Origin: Apiosordaria backusii
Lineage: Eukaryota > Ascomycota > Sordariomycetes > Sordariales > Lasiosphaeriaceae
Direction: 5' to 3'
DNA: 64,000 nucleotides
Assembly: GCA_030549205.1 (NCBI GenBank)
Contig: JAUKTV010000001.1
Location: forward strand, 4,960,001-5,024,000
In this document: positions 47,101 to 56,381 of the stretch, one piece after another
Layout: each line of letters begins with the position of its first letter
Position numbering within the stretch: position 1 is the first letter of the stretch
The notes under the pieces: model-generated
What the model saw: the letters and a program-made list of their open reading frames with translations, nothing else
What the model was told of the DNA's origin: nothing
Databases searched by the model: none
Translations under genes and position numbers: made by a program

Positions 47101-50100
47101 CCAAAGTGGTGATGTCGGCGGTGGAGGCGTCGGGTGTTGCTTGGCTGGCAATGGAAGAGGCAACAAGTTGCGCCTCGAGTTTCACCCACTCCGCCATGAT
47201 TGCCCTGACGCTCTCCCTAGAGTACACCAGCGCATGGTGGGAGTCGCCCTTTTCTTGAGCGAGGATAGAGTGAAGGTAGTAGGCGTAGGCTACTAGTTGT
47301 TTCTTTTGCAGGCGGGTGTACCCCCCGTTAGAGGAAGAGGAGGAGGTGTAGGCTGCCCGGGCCGAGGAGAGGTCTTCTTCGGCTTGTTTGAAGTTGCCGA
47401 GGGCGACGGCGTGTTCGGCGCAGGCTAGATAAAAGCTTGCGATGGCGTCTCCTGAGGCTTGGTCGCCAAGGTAGGCGCGGGCTTTGGTGAAGAGCTGTTC
47501 GGCTTTTTGGGACTGGCCGAGATTGGTGTATTGCACAGCGAGGGCTGAGTTGTGCTGGAGGAGCTCCTCTGCCTTTGAACCCCGGGCAGCTGCTACCTGG
47601 GAGATGGCGGTGATCAGCTCGAGAACAGAGGCGAGCATTTCGTCTCTGCCCTTCATCCGGAGGAAGTCGGCGATGGATTGGAGATAATCGAGTAGGCCTG
47701 GGACATCGTCCACTGACTTGTCCAGCTGAGCCTTGTCTTGACATGATTTGATGATCCCTTGCCAGACCGAGAGTGATTCTTGAAGTGCGCCAGCATTGCG
47801 ATACCCATCCACCGCCGCTGCTAAAGACCCATAAAGAGCCTTCATATGCTGCAAATACCCAACCAACCCCCCGTCCTCCCCCAGATCCTCCACCTGCGAA
47901 GCATCTTTCGCAACCGCGAGGAGTTCCTCTGCCTTATCTAACTTCCCCAGCGCAGCGCAAAGCAGACTCAACAGCACCCTAAGCCGTCGAATCGGATATC
48001 GGGTAGGAATGTATATCCTCAACAGCTGGTCAACACAAGGGTGCTCAAGCGTGACATCGGTATACCTCCCTCCCGCTCTCAGCAGGATATACCTCAGTCG
48101 ATGCTCCAGCGCAGCCGCCTGTTCCCCCTCGGACAAATCCACCGTCCAATCCATCCAAACCTGCTCCATCTGCGAAATAGCCACCAGCGCCCGCGACAGC
48201 GCCTCAGCCTTCTCATCCCGTTCCCAAACCGCCACCGGCGACTGCGTAGCAAGCCCCTTTGCAATATTTGCGAGCACCCCATCTTCAAGTAAACTCGTCC
48301 TAATCGCAAACAGCGCCCCCATCGCCTCCTCCCCTCTCCCGAGCTTCTTGGCAAGATCAGATTGTCTCTCCAACTTCAAGATCAGCTGCGCCTTCTCCTT
48401 CTCGGCACTCGATCGATACTTGACGCAATCCACCGACCTCCTCAGGGCCCTCAGCGGCGTCGGGTCCTTTGGATCCGTGACCGTCTGCCTCAGGGAGTTA
48501 TACTGCAGATAGTAAAAATGCGAAATCTTGACATACATCGAGCTCGCCGTGTTCGTCTCTGCAGTATTATTCCCCGTGTACTCCAACAGCGTCACACAAT
48601 CCGTCAGCACGCTATCCGTCAACTCCCACGCCATCCTCCCCTCCTCCAACCTAACCTTTATCACCAAAAACGCCGACTCCAAGTTCTGCTGAAGTGACTG
48701 CAGCAGCAGCAGCCTCCTCTGCTCATACCTCAAATAATCCTTCGTGCTCCCCTTTGGACCCGGCGGTTTCCCCAACCACCTCAAACAAAACCTCGGCGTC
48801 TGCAGCACCAGCGTCTCCAACAACTCCTTTGTACTCGCCTGCAAGCTCGACACCGACCCCTCAGCAGCACTCTTCCTCTCCACCACCAAAACCGAAACCG
48901 CCGCCTTCCTCACTTGCACCACATTCCCCAACAACTCATCCAACTCGGTCATATCCCCCCTCAGCGGCCCCTGAATCCCCCCCACCACCTCCCCAACCAA
49001 CCCATCATCATGAAGATACTTCGTCCTATCCTTCAATTGAAACCCCAACAACTGCGCCGCGACACCAACATTTTTCGCAATCGACTCCCCTCCCCCCAAA
49101 ACCACCATATCCCTCAACCTCTGCCCCCACCCAACCGCCTCCCTCACCAACCCCGCCTCCTTCGCCAGCGTAGCCAACGTCTGATACACCACCGCAACCG
49201 GCATCTTACTCCCCTCCCTAGCCTTCACCCCCATCCCCCCCATCCTCCCCTCTATCCTCCCCCAAACCCCCTCAACAACCTTATAACTCGTCTTCGCATC
49301 CTTATCCGTCCGTCTAATAAACCCCCCCAAAAACCTCCCCAGCGGCACCATCACCTCCTTCTCCACATCCCCCCTATGCTCCACCATCTCCCACCACTGC
49401 AGCCTCCCCTCCAGCGCCAGCGTCTGTAGTTCTAGCGCCGTCCCAGGCGCAACACTCAACCTCTGCTCCTGAGCCAGCGCATCATCTTTACTCCCCACAC
49501 CCGGCGTCAACACCAGCAAGCACTGGCTCACAGTCTCCATCTGCCTCGCCATCTTCCCTTTATCCGCCCCCTTTTCCTTTGCTGCTTGCATTAGAAACCT
49601 AAACGGTGAATACGTCTTGTCCAGTCCCAGATGCGGCACAACCGCCTCTATCGCAGATGGTTTTTTCGTCAGTCCCAACACCCTCAGCCCCTGAATCTGC
49701 GTCGTAATCACCAGCGCCAACTCCTGCCCTGAAAATTTGACGTTGCTGAAATCAAAAATCTCGGCAAACGCCTCAGCGCTGGTCTTTGGTTCTATTGTCC
49801 CATTGTTACCCGCCTTCTTGTCATTACTGCCAGAAAGCGTCTCCAACCTTTTCTTCAACGTGCGCAATTCTCTAATAGCCTGCTCATGCAAACCAAGACT
49901 AATCAACCTCGACACCAGCGCCGACATCCCGCTCTCCAGCTGCCATTCCGGCAGCGTGACTTTCCCAGACGTCACAATCTGCCTCAGGGTGGCCAGCGCG
50001 ACGCGGGCGCATTCCACTAGCGATAGTAAATTCGGAGAGGATGCCAAGCTGGCGACTTGTTTAGAAGGTGATCTCGCATGGGACCGCGGTACAGAAGGGG

Positions 50101-50656
50101 AGGTAGACTGTCTATTCAGCGGTCGAGGTTGGAGGGGTGAGATTGGCGGCGCGGAAGAGGTTCGCCGGAGGGTGTTGTTTCGAGTGGCTGTTTTTACCAG
50201 CTCCCCACCACTGCTTGGCTCGTCTGGGGGTTGGGAGGCGAGAGCGGGGGCTGGTGGTGGTTTAGCTGCTTCGGAAAGGGCTTTTAACGCGGAGTTTATG
50301 ACCTGTGTTGCGAGGGTGGCTTTGTCGCGGGTTGATAGCCCGGGATTATCTGGTTGTGAAGGGGGGACAGGCGTCGCTGCTTTGGCGCCGCCGCGTCGGG
50401 ACGGTGCTCGGGATCCTGTCGTGGTGTTGGCTCGCGATCGAGCTGTTGTCGTCGTCGCGGTTCGGGATGCGGTTCGTGATGATGGTGGTGGTGGTGGTGG
50501 TTCATCTGCCGGCGGCGCTGGGTTGTCATCTTTGGGTAGGAGTAAACTCTTCAACAGAGCTGATGTCGCGGGGGTGCACGTCGCGACAGAGGAAACAGCG
50601 CTGCGGACGGCGGCCGTCTGGGAGGTGAGTGTTGTTGTTGTTGTTGTGGTATCCAT
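44144..50656 (-). CDS. ESP1: Separase (Esp1/Cut1/BimB family)
   Basis: An intronless frame of 2170 residues. Separase is the caspase-fold cysteine protease that cleaves the cohesin kleisin at anaphase onset, held in check by securin. The catalytic domain is at the C-terminus. The dyad is visible: His2024 in YFGHGSGAQYI and Cys2051 in LLMGCSSAAL, 27 residues apart and followed by AGSPAVVGTLWDVTDRDIDRF. The substrate-binding region LLLDKALHVFPWESLPCM precedes it. The N-terminal 1500 residues are helical TPR/HEAT-like repeats, seen as recurring YANLG/A-type segments. The extreme N-terminus is a poly-Thr run (MDTTTTTTT) and a disordered Ser/Pro/Arg-rich stretch of about 200 residues. The size matches fungal separases (about 1800-2200). 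Divergent from the coiled-coil gene with 553 bp between. Confidence 0.96.
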   Translation of the reverse strand: MDTTTTTTTLTSQTAAVRSAVSSVATCTPATSALLKSLLLPKDDNPAPPADEPPPPPPSSRTASRTATTTTARSRANTTTGSRAPSRRGGAKAATPVPPSQPDNPGLSTRDKATLATQVINSALKALSEAAKPPPAPALASQPPDEPSSGGELVKTATRNNTLRRTSSAPPISPLQPRPLNRQSTSPSVPRSHARSPSKQVASLASSPNLLSLVECARVALATLRQIVTSGKVTLPEWQLESGMSALVSRLISLGLHEQAIRELRTLKKRLETLSGSNDKKAGNNGTIEPKTSAEAFAEIFDFSNVKFSGQELALVITTQIQGLRVLGLTKKPSAIEAVVPHLGLDKTYSPFRFLMQAAKEKGADKGKMARQMETVSQCLLVLTPGVGSKDDALAQEQRLSVAPGTALELQTLALEGRLQWWEMVEHRGDVEKEVMVPLGRFLGGFIRRTDKDAKTSYKVVEGVWGRIEGRMGGMGVKAREGSKMPVAVVYQTLATLAKEAGLVREAVGWGQRLRDMVVLGGGESIAKNVGVAAQLLGFQLKDRTKYLHDDGLVGEVVGGIQGPLRGDMTELDELLGNVVQVRKAAVSVLVVERKSAAEGSVSSLQASTKELLETLVLQTPRFCLRWLGKPPGPKGSTKDYLRYEQRRLLLLQSLQQNLESAFLVIKVRLEEGRMAWELTDSVLTDCVTLLEYTGNNTAETNTASSMYVKISHFYYLQYNSLRQTVTDPKDPTPLRALRRSVDCVKYRSSAEKEKAQLILKLERQSDLAKKLGRGEEAMGALFAIRTSLLEDGVLANIAKGLATQSPVAVWERDEKAEALSRALVAISQMEQVWMDWTVDLSEGEQAAALEHRLRYILLRAGGRYTDVTLEHPCVDQLLRIYIPTRYPIRRLRVLLSLLCAALGKLDKAEELLAVAKDASQVEDLGEDGGLVGYLQHMKALYGSLAAAVDGYRNAGALQESLSVWQGIIKSCQDKAQLDKSVDDVPGLLDYLQSIADFLRMKGRDEMLASVLELITAISQVAAARGSKAEELLQHNSALAVQYTNLGQSQKAEQLFTKARAYLGDQASGDAIASFYLACAEHAVALGNFKQAEEDLSSARAAYTSSSSSNGGYTRLQKKQLVAYAYYLHSILAQEKGDSHHALVYSRESVRAIMAEWVKLEAQLVASSIASQATPDASTADITTLVTTAEKPPAGPAFWKMFYHLFRNVLRLSSVYAHLGLFQETMYYAEQAAKIAGAVNSEFYNSSVQGWIGELSWKSGGFEKAQEMLGLATGLFTEAVGGGEGGWFGAAGLAVRLSEICVGVGNVKGAEWLLGRAEGIVKGLMRGDEVKDVEEKMGKLKIEDVKVVRGGGRRGGGVPASGVRKPVRKTGAAGARATAAKVKTTAAAAKAGQTTPEPVVVIVEDAQLARLRASILVQKAVLMLKQKEWAGAQTILSEAAAATTVKSSDLLPTRQLAMASCLLGMSMEQMAQDPVFSVIQDSTISFPALLGMEKSAAGLQSSPVKGGASPKKGVRTAGKGEGAKELPQGVYVDNLREAHDYLLEAHSVAAKSGDSALIHKISGMLQHVGLFLTATSSSRAKATVHSAQTSYSVELARNLIWRRERKAVIQEKHAPRHDGTEWPPALQSVTSRRSSLGFTLDLHKVQRDYIDIVPKSWNVISIALSEGNQDLCITKLQAGQNPFVIRLPLERATSRDADSDVFNFQQGRSELLDIIRQINETCHSAKDMNVKGAKTEWWNAREALDERLKELLENIEQIWLGGFRGIFSQHCRRADLLARFQKSFLAMMDKHLPSRRQVRGKKTKAATTPKVQLDLNILELFIGLGDATKPGTDFDDELTDLLYFVVDILQFHGERNAYDEIDFDSMVVETFDALTAYHSAVNGTEEEVDTGIHTILLLDKALHVFPWESLPCMQGLAISRMPSLACLRRLILEQRQSSPPPFSSQEPDIEGHHINFSSSSSTSTPAKGAYILNPSSDLASTQATFGPPLSAHLSSFASIISRPPTEPEFEGFLSDKDLLLYFGHGSGAQYIRGRTIRRLDRCKATVLLMGCSSAALTEAGEFEPSGPAWNYMLAGSPAVVGTLWDVTDRDIDRFAGRMLEGWGVMPRGAAVGDDGKGRSTGKGRARGKNRGEKKMSLVEAVAEAREGGCRFRFVTAAAVVVYGVPVYVWR

Positions 50657-51209
50657 TACGAAGAAAATGTCCTGACTTAAGAGATCTCTTAACTTAAACG
50701 AGCTGATTCCTAATCATATCATGTTTAAAGAGTCGCGATCCTAGAACATTTGTGCCAATAGCAACAACGACAACAACAACCAAAAGATAGAGAAGAGAGA
50801 AAATGCAGTGCGGGCGCGCAAAGAAAGCAAAAAGGGAGTTGACTTGACGTCGATAGTCGAGAGTAGTTTGACAAGGATGTCGAGGCGTGTGTGTGTGGAG
50901 GCCGTGGACTGGGTTGAACCAAAAACGGGGCTCTCGCCAAGACAAATTATTGACTCCACGGAGAAAAGTCGGCGCATGTTGACCAGGCAACTATCCCCCA
51001 CCTTTTTCCCTCCCTCCTTGCCTGCCGGGAGAAGCTGAAGTTCAGATGTTTCTCTGCAGGGGTTTAACCGTTTTCCAATCTTTGGCAGAAATCCATCTTC
51101 AAACTTTTGAAACCCTCTTTCTTCACCCCCTCCACCCACCAATCCCTCCCACACCACCACCCTCCCACGCTCCCACCTCGATCCTCCCACCTCAATCCAC
51201 AACCAAAAA
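50657..51209. other. Divergent promoter region of separase and the coiled-coil gene
   Basis: 553 bp between two start codons, so it should hold both promoters. No MluI cell-cycle box (ACGCGT) was seen. The stretch next to the coiled-coil gene is a long C-rich pyrimidine tract (about 51115-51200), a common core-promoter feature of filamentous fungi. Confidence 0.55.
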
Positions 51210-51862
51210 ATGTACCGCCTCCCCTCCGCCTCACCCTCCTCCCCCCCTCCTCTCCCACCCAACAACAACAGCCCCTCCTCTCCTCCTCTCCTCAATCACC
51301 CTCAACAACCCCCGCGCCTCCAGCACAGTCGCCGACACAACCTTCTGGAAGCAACTAATCCCCAAACCCTCCGGAAATCCGAAAAGTCTAGACCCAGGAA
51401 ACAACATGTCAAAAAGAAGGACTGGAACCCCGCCACCTTCTTCCTCTGCATCTTCCTCTGCATCGGCTCCATGTCCATCCAGATGATCGCCCTCCGAAAA
51501 GACTTTGAGGCCTTCACCCGCCAGTCCGACGCCCGAATCGGATTGCTCCGCGAGGTCGTCGAAAAATTACAGAACGGCGAGGAAGTAAATGTGGAAAAGG
51601 TGCTGGGCACGGGTGATCCAGAAAGAGAAAAGGAGTGGGATGAAGGTTTGTTTTATGTTTTATCATCTAAAATATTGATGGGTGAAACATGCTAACGCTT
51701 GTCACAGTTCTAAAGGAGATTGAGCGCGAAGAGGCTACAAGAAAGAAGCAGCAAGCAGAGGCTGCCGCCGCCGCCCAGGTGAAAGCCGCTGCAGAGGAGG
51801 CTCAGAAAGTAGCAGCGCGCACAGCACCAAAGTCTGCCCTTTCGAGCCAGGGGTTCTTTTAA
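51210..51862 (+). CDS. Single-pass membrane protein with coiled coil, unknown function
   Basis: Two exons (51210-51645 and 51708-51862, intron 62 nt with GCTAAC branch site) give 196 residues. An N-terminal Pro/Ser/Arg-rich region of about 70 residues without acidic residues could be a mitochondrial targeting sequence. One membrane segment follows, around FFLCIFLCIGSMSIQMIAL. After it come a coiled coil (RKDFEAFTRQSDARIGLLRE) and a Glu/Lys/Ala-rich helix ending SALSSQGFF. This layout recalls small fungal mitochondrial membrane proteins of the Ecm19/DUF5321 kind, but that link is from memory of the pattern and is weak. The stop lies only 57 bp from the sirtuin stop on the other strand, so the two 3' UTRs must overlap or be very short. 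Confidence 0.78.
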
Positions 51863-51919
51863 AAAAGAAGGGACTCAAAACACCCATTTCTTGGATGCGA
51901 GGGTATATTTCTACAAGAT

Positions 51920-53125
51920 CTATGACAAGAAATCCTTCAAGACCTCTGCTGGATTGGCTCGCTCGAAAGATACTCCATGAGGCGGATCATGGTGGCTCCG
52001 AGCTTCTGATTTGCGCATCTCGTGAACGAGAGCCGGCAGCAAGCTTTCCGTGGATATTTCGGTTCTCACCCCCTGGCTGCCTGCCTGCTTTGGATCCAAA
52101 CCGGCAAAGAAGGCTTCTTCGCCCCTGACACCGCCCATGTTTACTACGGCAACGGGCATCCCTCTCTCTTTGGCACGCTTTGCTAGCCGCCAGGCAGAAT
52201 ATGTTGCAAGAGATGTGCCCAACACAAGCAACCTACCGGCGCTGTCAATGGCTCTATCAGCTGCATGCTTGACCTCGGCGGAAATACTGTCGCCAAACAA
52301 CACCACGGCTGGTTTCAAGATGCCGGCATTGCTGCGGGAATCCAACGCGCCATCCTTATCAACCTCCACCACTCCCTTGGTCCCGTCAGCTAGTGGTGGT
52401 GGGCTGGTTAAACACGTTGGACAGGCTGGGTAACGGAATGTGGTGTAGGGAGCACCTGGAACTTCAACGTCGCCATCAGCGTTCATCTTGATCCCACGTG
52501 ACCGTTTCTCGTTGGGGTCTTCGGTCTCCAGCGCGCCAGAGGAGATGGCTTCCTTTAAAAACTCTTTCCAGACGGGATTAAGTCTCGCCAGCTCGGTCTG
52601 AAAGACATCTCTCGGGTACTCATTCCTGCAGGATATGCAAACGGCAGACCGGAGGTAACCATGTAATTCGAGGGTTGGAATATCGGGGTGTGCTCGAGGG
52701 TGAAAGGAATCCACATTTTGGGTGATGACATTTTGCACGATGCCCAACCTCCCAAGGTCTCGTATGGCATAGTGGCCGGAATTGGGGTTGGCCATGCTCA
52801 TGGTTGTCCACCCGAGGAAACTTCTCGCCCAGTATCGCTTTCGGGTCTCGTGGCTGGATATGAACTCATGATGGTAGATGGGGCGGTGAGTCTTGTTGAC
52901 GCGATAGGTGCCTCTGACTCCTCGGTAATCGGCCAGTCCGCTTGCTACAGAGAGACCGGCGCCGGTGAGGACAACTGTTGATGGTGGTAGTCCTGGTGGT
53001 GGTGGGCTGTAGAAGAACTCTTGGAGGGCTGTGATGGCGCCGGAGAGGGTGGTTGCTGATGGTGGGATGATGGCTGGTGGTGGTAGGAGATCTCGGTATG
53101 GGATCCGCATGAATGAGGTTGGCAT
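51920..53125 (-). CDS. SIRT4-like NAD-dependent sirtuin, probably mitochondrial
   Basis: An intronless gene of 401 residues from the Met at 53125 (MPTSFMRIPYRD). The frame stays open upstream to 53233 with another possible start, less likely by context. Sirtuin motifs are complete: NAD-binding GAGLSVASGLADYRG (55-69), TQNVDSFH (135-142), catalytic His155 in LELHG, zinc ligands Cys163/Cys166 (CISC) and Cys235/Cys238 (CPTC), then VVLFGDSI and LVLGTSLATYSAW for the NAD pocket. The GAGLSVASGLADYRG and YRVNKTHRPI blocks fit class II (SIRT4) sirtuins, which are mitochondrial deacylases or ADP-ribosyltransferases. The insert between the zinc-ligand pairs is about 68 residues, longer than in animal SIRT4. 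The N-terminus is Arg/Pro-rich and could be a short presequence. Confidence 0.92.
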   Translation of the reverse strand: MPTSFMRIPYRDLLPPPAIIPPSATTLSGAITALQEFFYSPPPPGLPPSTVVLTGAGLSVASGLADYRGVRGTYRVNKTHRPIYHHEFISSHETRKRYWARSFLGWTTMSMANPNSGHYAIRDLGRLGIVQNVITQNVDSFHPRAHPDIPTLELHGYLRSAVCISCRNEYPRDVFQTELARLNPVWKEFLKEAISSGALETEDPNEKRSRGIKMNADGDVEVPGAPYTTFRYPACPTCLTSPPPLADGTKGVVEVDKDGALDSRSNAGILKPAVVLFGDSISAEVKHAADRAIDSAGRLLVLGTSLATYSAWRLAKRAKERGMPVAVVNMGGVRGEEAFFAGLDPKQAGSQGVRTEISTESLLPALVHEMRKSEARSHHDPPHGVSFERANPAEVLKDFLS

Positions 53126-53788
53126 TTTAGAGCGAAGAGACAGAGAGATAGAGAGAGAGGAATAGACAAGATTATAACCAGCAAGGCATTCAATGAGGAG
53201 TGTGAGAGTCAACTGGGGAGAAATGAGTATCAAACTTCCCCCAATGTCAAAGACAAGTCAAAGATGAAAAAGGACGTCATGACATAAGATGAAAAGAAGC
53301 GGCTGAAGGCACGGCACTTCCCACACCCCCAGGATGAGTGCGGGGCAGGTTGGGCTAGGTAAGCGTGGTTCGCTGAAAACCCCTGTTTGCTAGCGCCAAT
53401 ATCCAGGGAATGCGGCCATCTTCAGGGCTCTGCAGCTTGTGAGAATTGATGCAGCTTTGAGTGGTCGGTGGTCGGTGGTGCGATGTCGGTGTTTTTTTCC
53501 AAGCACCTCATCGAATGTGTCCACCATCTCCAAAAATATTCAAGAAATACTATTCTCTCTTGAATTCTTGATACCCTTTTGTGTATTTTCTTTGGCATTT
53601 CCCGGTCGATAAGAAGAGTTGTTCTTCACTTTTTGTCTCTCACTCTCTCACTCGAGTCGCTACCTACTTTACTACCTTAGGTTATTATCGACCGACCCTC
53701 CGAAGAAGCCGTTCGTTACGATTCCCTGCCATTGCAGAGGCAACTCAGCACGAGATCAAGTCTTTATCTTGACACAGAGAAAGAATTG
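53126..53788. other. Divergent region between the sirtuin and MMT-type transporter genes
   Basis: About 660 bp with both promoters. No gene is supported. The frame of the transporter stays open 5' of its first ATG, but starting there would need a non-ATG codon. Confidence 0.6.
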
Positions 53789-55439
53789 ATGCCTCTGCTC
53801 ATCGGCTGCAGGCCATGTCCGGGGGTGCGCATCTGTGCGACGTCTCCGGTCGCAGCAGCAGCAGCAACGGCGGCAGCAGCAGCGTCGTCACGGCTCCTCC
53901 GTCTAACGAGACGGGCACGGAGCCATCATCCTCCATTGCAATTTAGCCCCCCGGGGACACATCACCCACTTCTTCCTACTTCAAACCAGCGACGCGTGTT
54001 CACTGCCCTCTCCCCGTCCAGGGCCTTTTCCGACCGCATCCACCGTTCTTTACACCCCAATTCCTCTTCTTCTTCTTCTTCTTGTTCTCTCTCAAGACCA
54101 AGACCAACAACGTCATCACTCCCTCCACCATTACTTTCTCAACAACAACCCCTGAACATGGGTCAACAACACCGCGGCCACTCCCACGGCGGCCACGGCC
54201 ACGGCCACCACCACCACCACGACAACATCTACCTCACCTCCCAAAACAAAAACGACGCCGGCGTCCGCATCACCCGCATCGGCCTCTACTCCAACCTCGG
54301 CATGGCCATCGCCAAGGGCGCAGGAGGTTACCTCTTCAACTCCCAGTCCATGATCGCCGACGCCTGGCACTCTCTTACCGATTTAGCGTCCGACGTTTTG
54401 ACCCTCGCAACAGTATCATGGAGCCTAAAGCCCCCAACAGACAACTTCCCCTTAGGGTTCGGCAAAGTGGAGAGCTTGGGGTCCCTGGGCGTGTCTAGCA
54501 TGCTGCTCTTTGGGGGGTATTCATGTGCATGAGCAGCTGCGAGACGCTGTGGGCGCATTTTTTCTTGGACCCGGCGGCAGCGGCGGAGATGCTTTCTCAT
54601 GGGCATGGGCATGGGCATGGGCATCATCATGGACATGGACATGGACATGGGGGAGGAGGTGGTGCGCCGAGTTTGCATGCTGCTTGGCTTGCGGCTGGTA
54701 CGGTGGCTGTTAAGGAGTGGTTGTATCATGCCAGTATGTTTTTTTGTTTCTTTCCCCCTATCTCTCTTACATACTAATGTTTGTCTGTGTTTGTGTGTGT
54801 GAACAGCAATGAAAGTAGCCCGCGACCGCAAATCCTCCGTCCTCGCCTCCAACGCCGTCCACCACCGCGTCGACTCGCTAACGGGGATCGTCACGCTCCT
54901 CGCTATTCTCGGCGCTAATTTCTTGTCGAATGCCGCCTGGCTTGATCCCGTCGGCGGGCTGTTGATCAGTCTGCTTGTTATCAAAGCCGGGTTCACCAAC
55001 ACTTTATCTGCGTTGTACGAACTCGCTGATCGATCCATAGATGAGGAGGTCAGGAGCTCGGTCAAGAAACAAGTGACAAAGTCCCTGGGGGGTTGGCGCA
55101 GGGGTATGAAGTGGAATTGACGGATGTGAGCGGGGTCAAGTCGGGGCAGAATTATCTTGTTGATTTGGAGTTGGCTGTGCCGAGAGATTGGACGGTTGAG
55201 CAGGTGAGGGAGGTGGAGGAAGGTGTCAGGGAGAGGGTGGGGGGAAGGTGAGGGGAGTGAGGAGGGTGAGGGTGAGGTTTGTGCCGAGGGGACAGGAGGG
55301 GAGGGGGTTGAGGGAAGAGTTTATTAGTGGGGAGGTTAGTGCTAGGTCGAGTCCGGAGCAGGAGGGGGAGGAGGAGGGGAATGGGAATGGGAATGGGCAT
55401 AGTCATGATCATGATCATGAGCACAAGAAGGAGTTGTAA
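53789..55439 (+). CDS. MMT1/2-type cation diffusion facilitator, mitochondrial; three frame breaks at G6 runs
   Basis: Two exons (53789-54733, 54807-55439), intron 73 nt. The product is a CDF-family metal transporter resembling yeast Mmt1/Mmt2, which move iron at the mitochondrial inner membrane. The N-terminus is rich in Ala, Ser and Arg with almost no acidic residues (presequence-like). A His-rich loop (GHGHGHHHHHDN) precedes the first helices. The metal-site residues are in MIADAWHSLTDLASD and SNAVHHRVDSLTG, and FPLGFGKVESLGSLG is typical. A second His loop and a C-terminal cytoplasmic-type dimer domain follow (VRGVRRVRVRFVP). The reading frame breaks three times, at G6 runs 54512-54517, 55087-55092 and 55239-55244. 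Each time one added G restores the conserved sequence exactly. The codons between are undamaged, so base-call errors are more likely than a dead gene. The tail ends with a His/Asp run and HKKEL. Confidence 0.85.
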
Positions 55440-56381
55440 AGAAGAAAACGGAAAGATGATGGATTATTGTACGGGATGAAAGAAACAGGACTGGACTGGA
55501 CCGGACTGGGAAAGAAGACCAGGAAAAAGGTCACCTGGTAAATAACCTACCTACTTGTTGCACATATGTTCACTTTTACTTGTACCTATACACTCTAGCT
55601 TTACATAGAGCAGAGACACACAACAGACAAACAAACAAATATGACAAAAATTTGATACCCTTACTGTCGCTCAAAACCAACCACACAATTCAGAGAGACG
55701 TGTGACACGTGAGCTATGCTAACGTAAATATGAAGAAAAAGACTTATGAAGAGGACATGGGAGTGGAACAAAATCCGTACAAAATAAAAATAAAAAAGAG
55801 AATTCATACCCCCCAGAAAGCACGTACTCACCAATATCAATCCATAGCAAAACAAAAGGAGGAGCAAAGACTCGTGAATCCACTGTACCTTACGAAACTG
55901 GAAACCAAACAACCCTCCCAAGAACAACAACTGGGATTGGTTGATACCTAAATAATCAATCCGTAACTTTCATACGTGATCATATATCTTCTTCTCTCGT
56001 CTGTTACCAGTCGAGAAAACGATCAACAAAGATGTGGTGTGGTTGGCAAGACGCATCTCTGGATTAAGACAAAGACGACGTCATGTTTTTCCACTGAGCA
56101 GGGAGTTGTTGGGTCACTTTGTACCACATCTGACGAAGGATTTCAAGAGACACTACGCCTAAAAGAGAGAAAAAAAGGGGGTGGGTAGGTACCCATCTAG
56201 GTAAACAAGACCTGAGCTTCATGGGCGGCTTGAATACATAGGTGTAGGTAGCAATACACATATGATCAACAACAAGCCCCTAAAAACAGCATACTTGATT
56301 GATATCTGACATGGTTCCTATGCTTCTTCTCTCTATCCTCTTCCTCCTTTTCAAAACATCCCCCCCCCCCCCCCCCCCCAT
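55440..56381. other. Intergenic between convergent transporter and aminopeptidase genes; C20 tract
   Basis: About 940 bp with both 3' UTRs. No gene is supported. A run of 20 C lies at 56360-56379, two bases beyond the restored aminopeptidase stop codon. Confidence 0.65.
56360..56379. repeat. Homopolymer C20
   Basis: Twenty consecutive C on the plus strand (G20 on the coding strand of the aminopeptidase, just after its restored stop). The exact length is unlikely to be reliable. Confidence 0.8.

Noticed and set aside
49737..50675. 312-codon ORF antisense to the 5' end of separase
   Set aside because: Lies within the separase coding region on the other strand and has no motif.
54518..54534. 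Very short intron (GTATTC...GAG) at the first transporter frame break
   Set aside because: Only 17 nt, below any plausible fungal intron, and it would remove conserved residues.
55248..55297. Intron GTGAGG...ACAG at the third transporter frame break
   Set aside because: No branch site, and it would remove the conserved RGVRRVRVRFVP strand.
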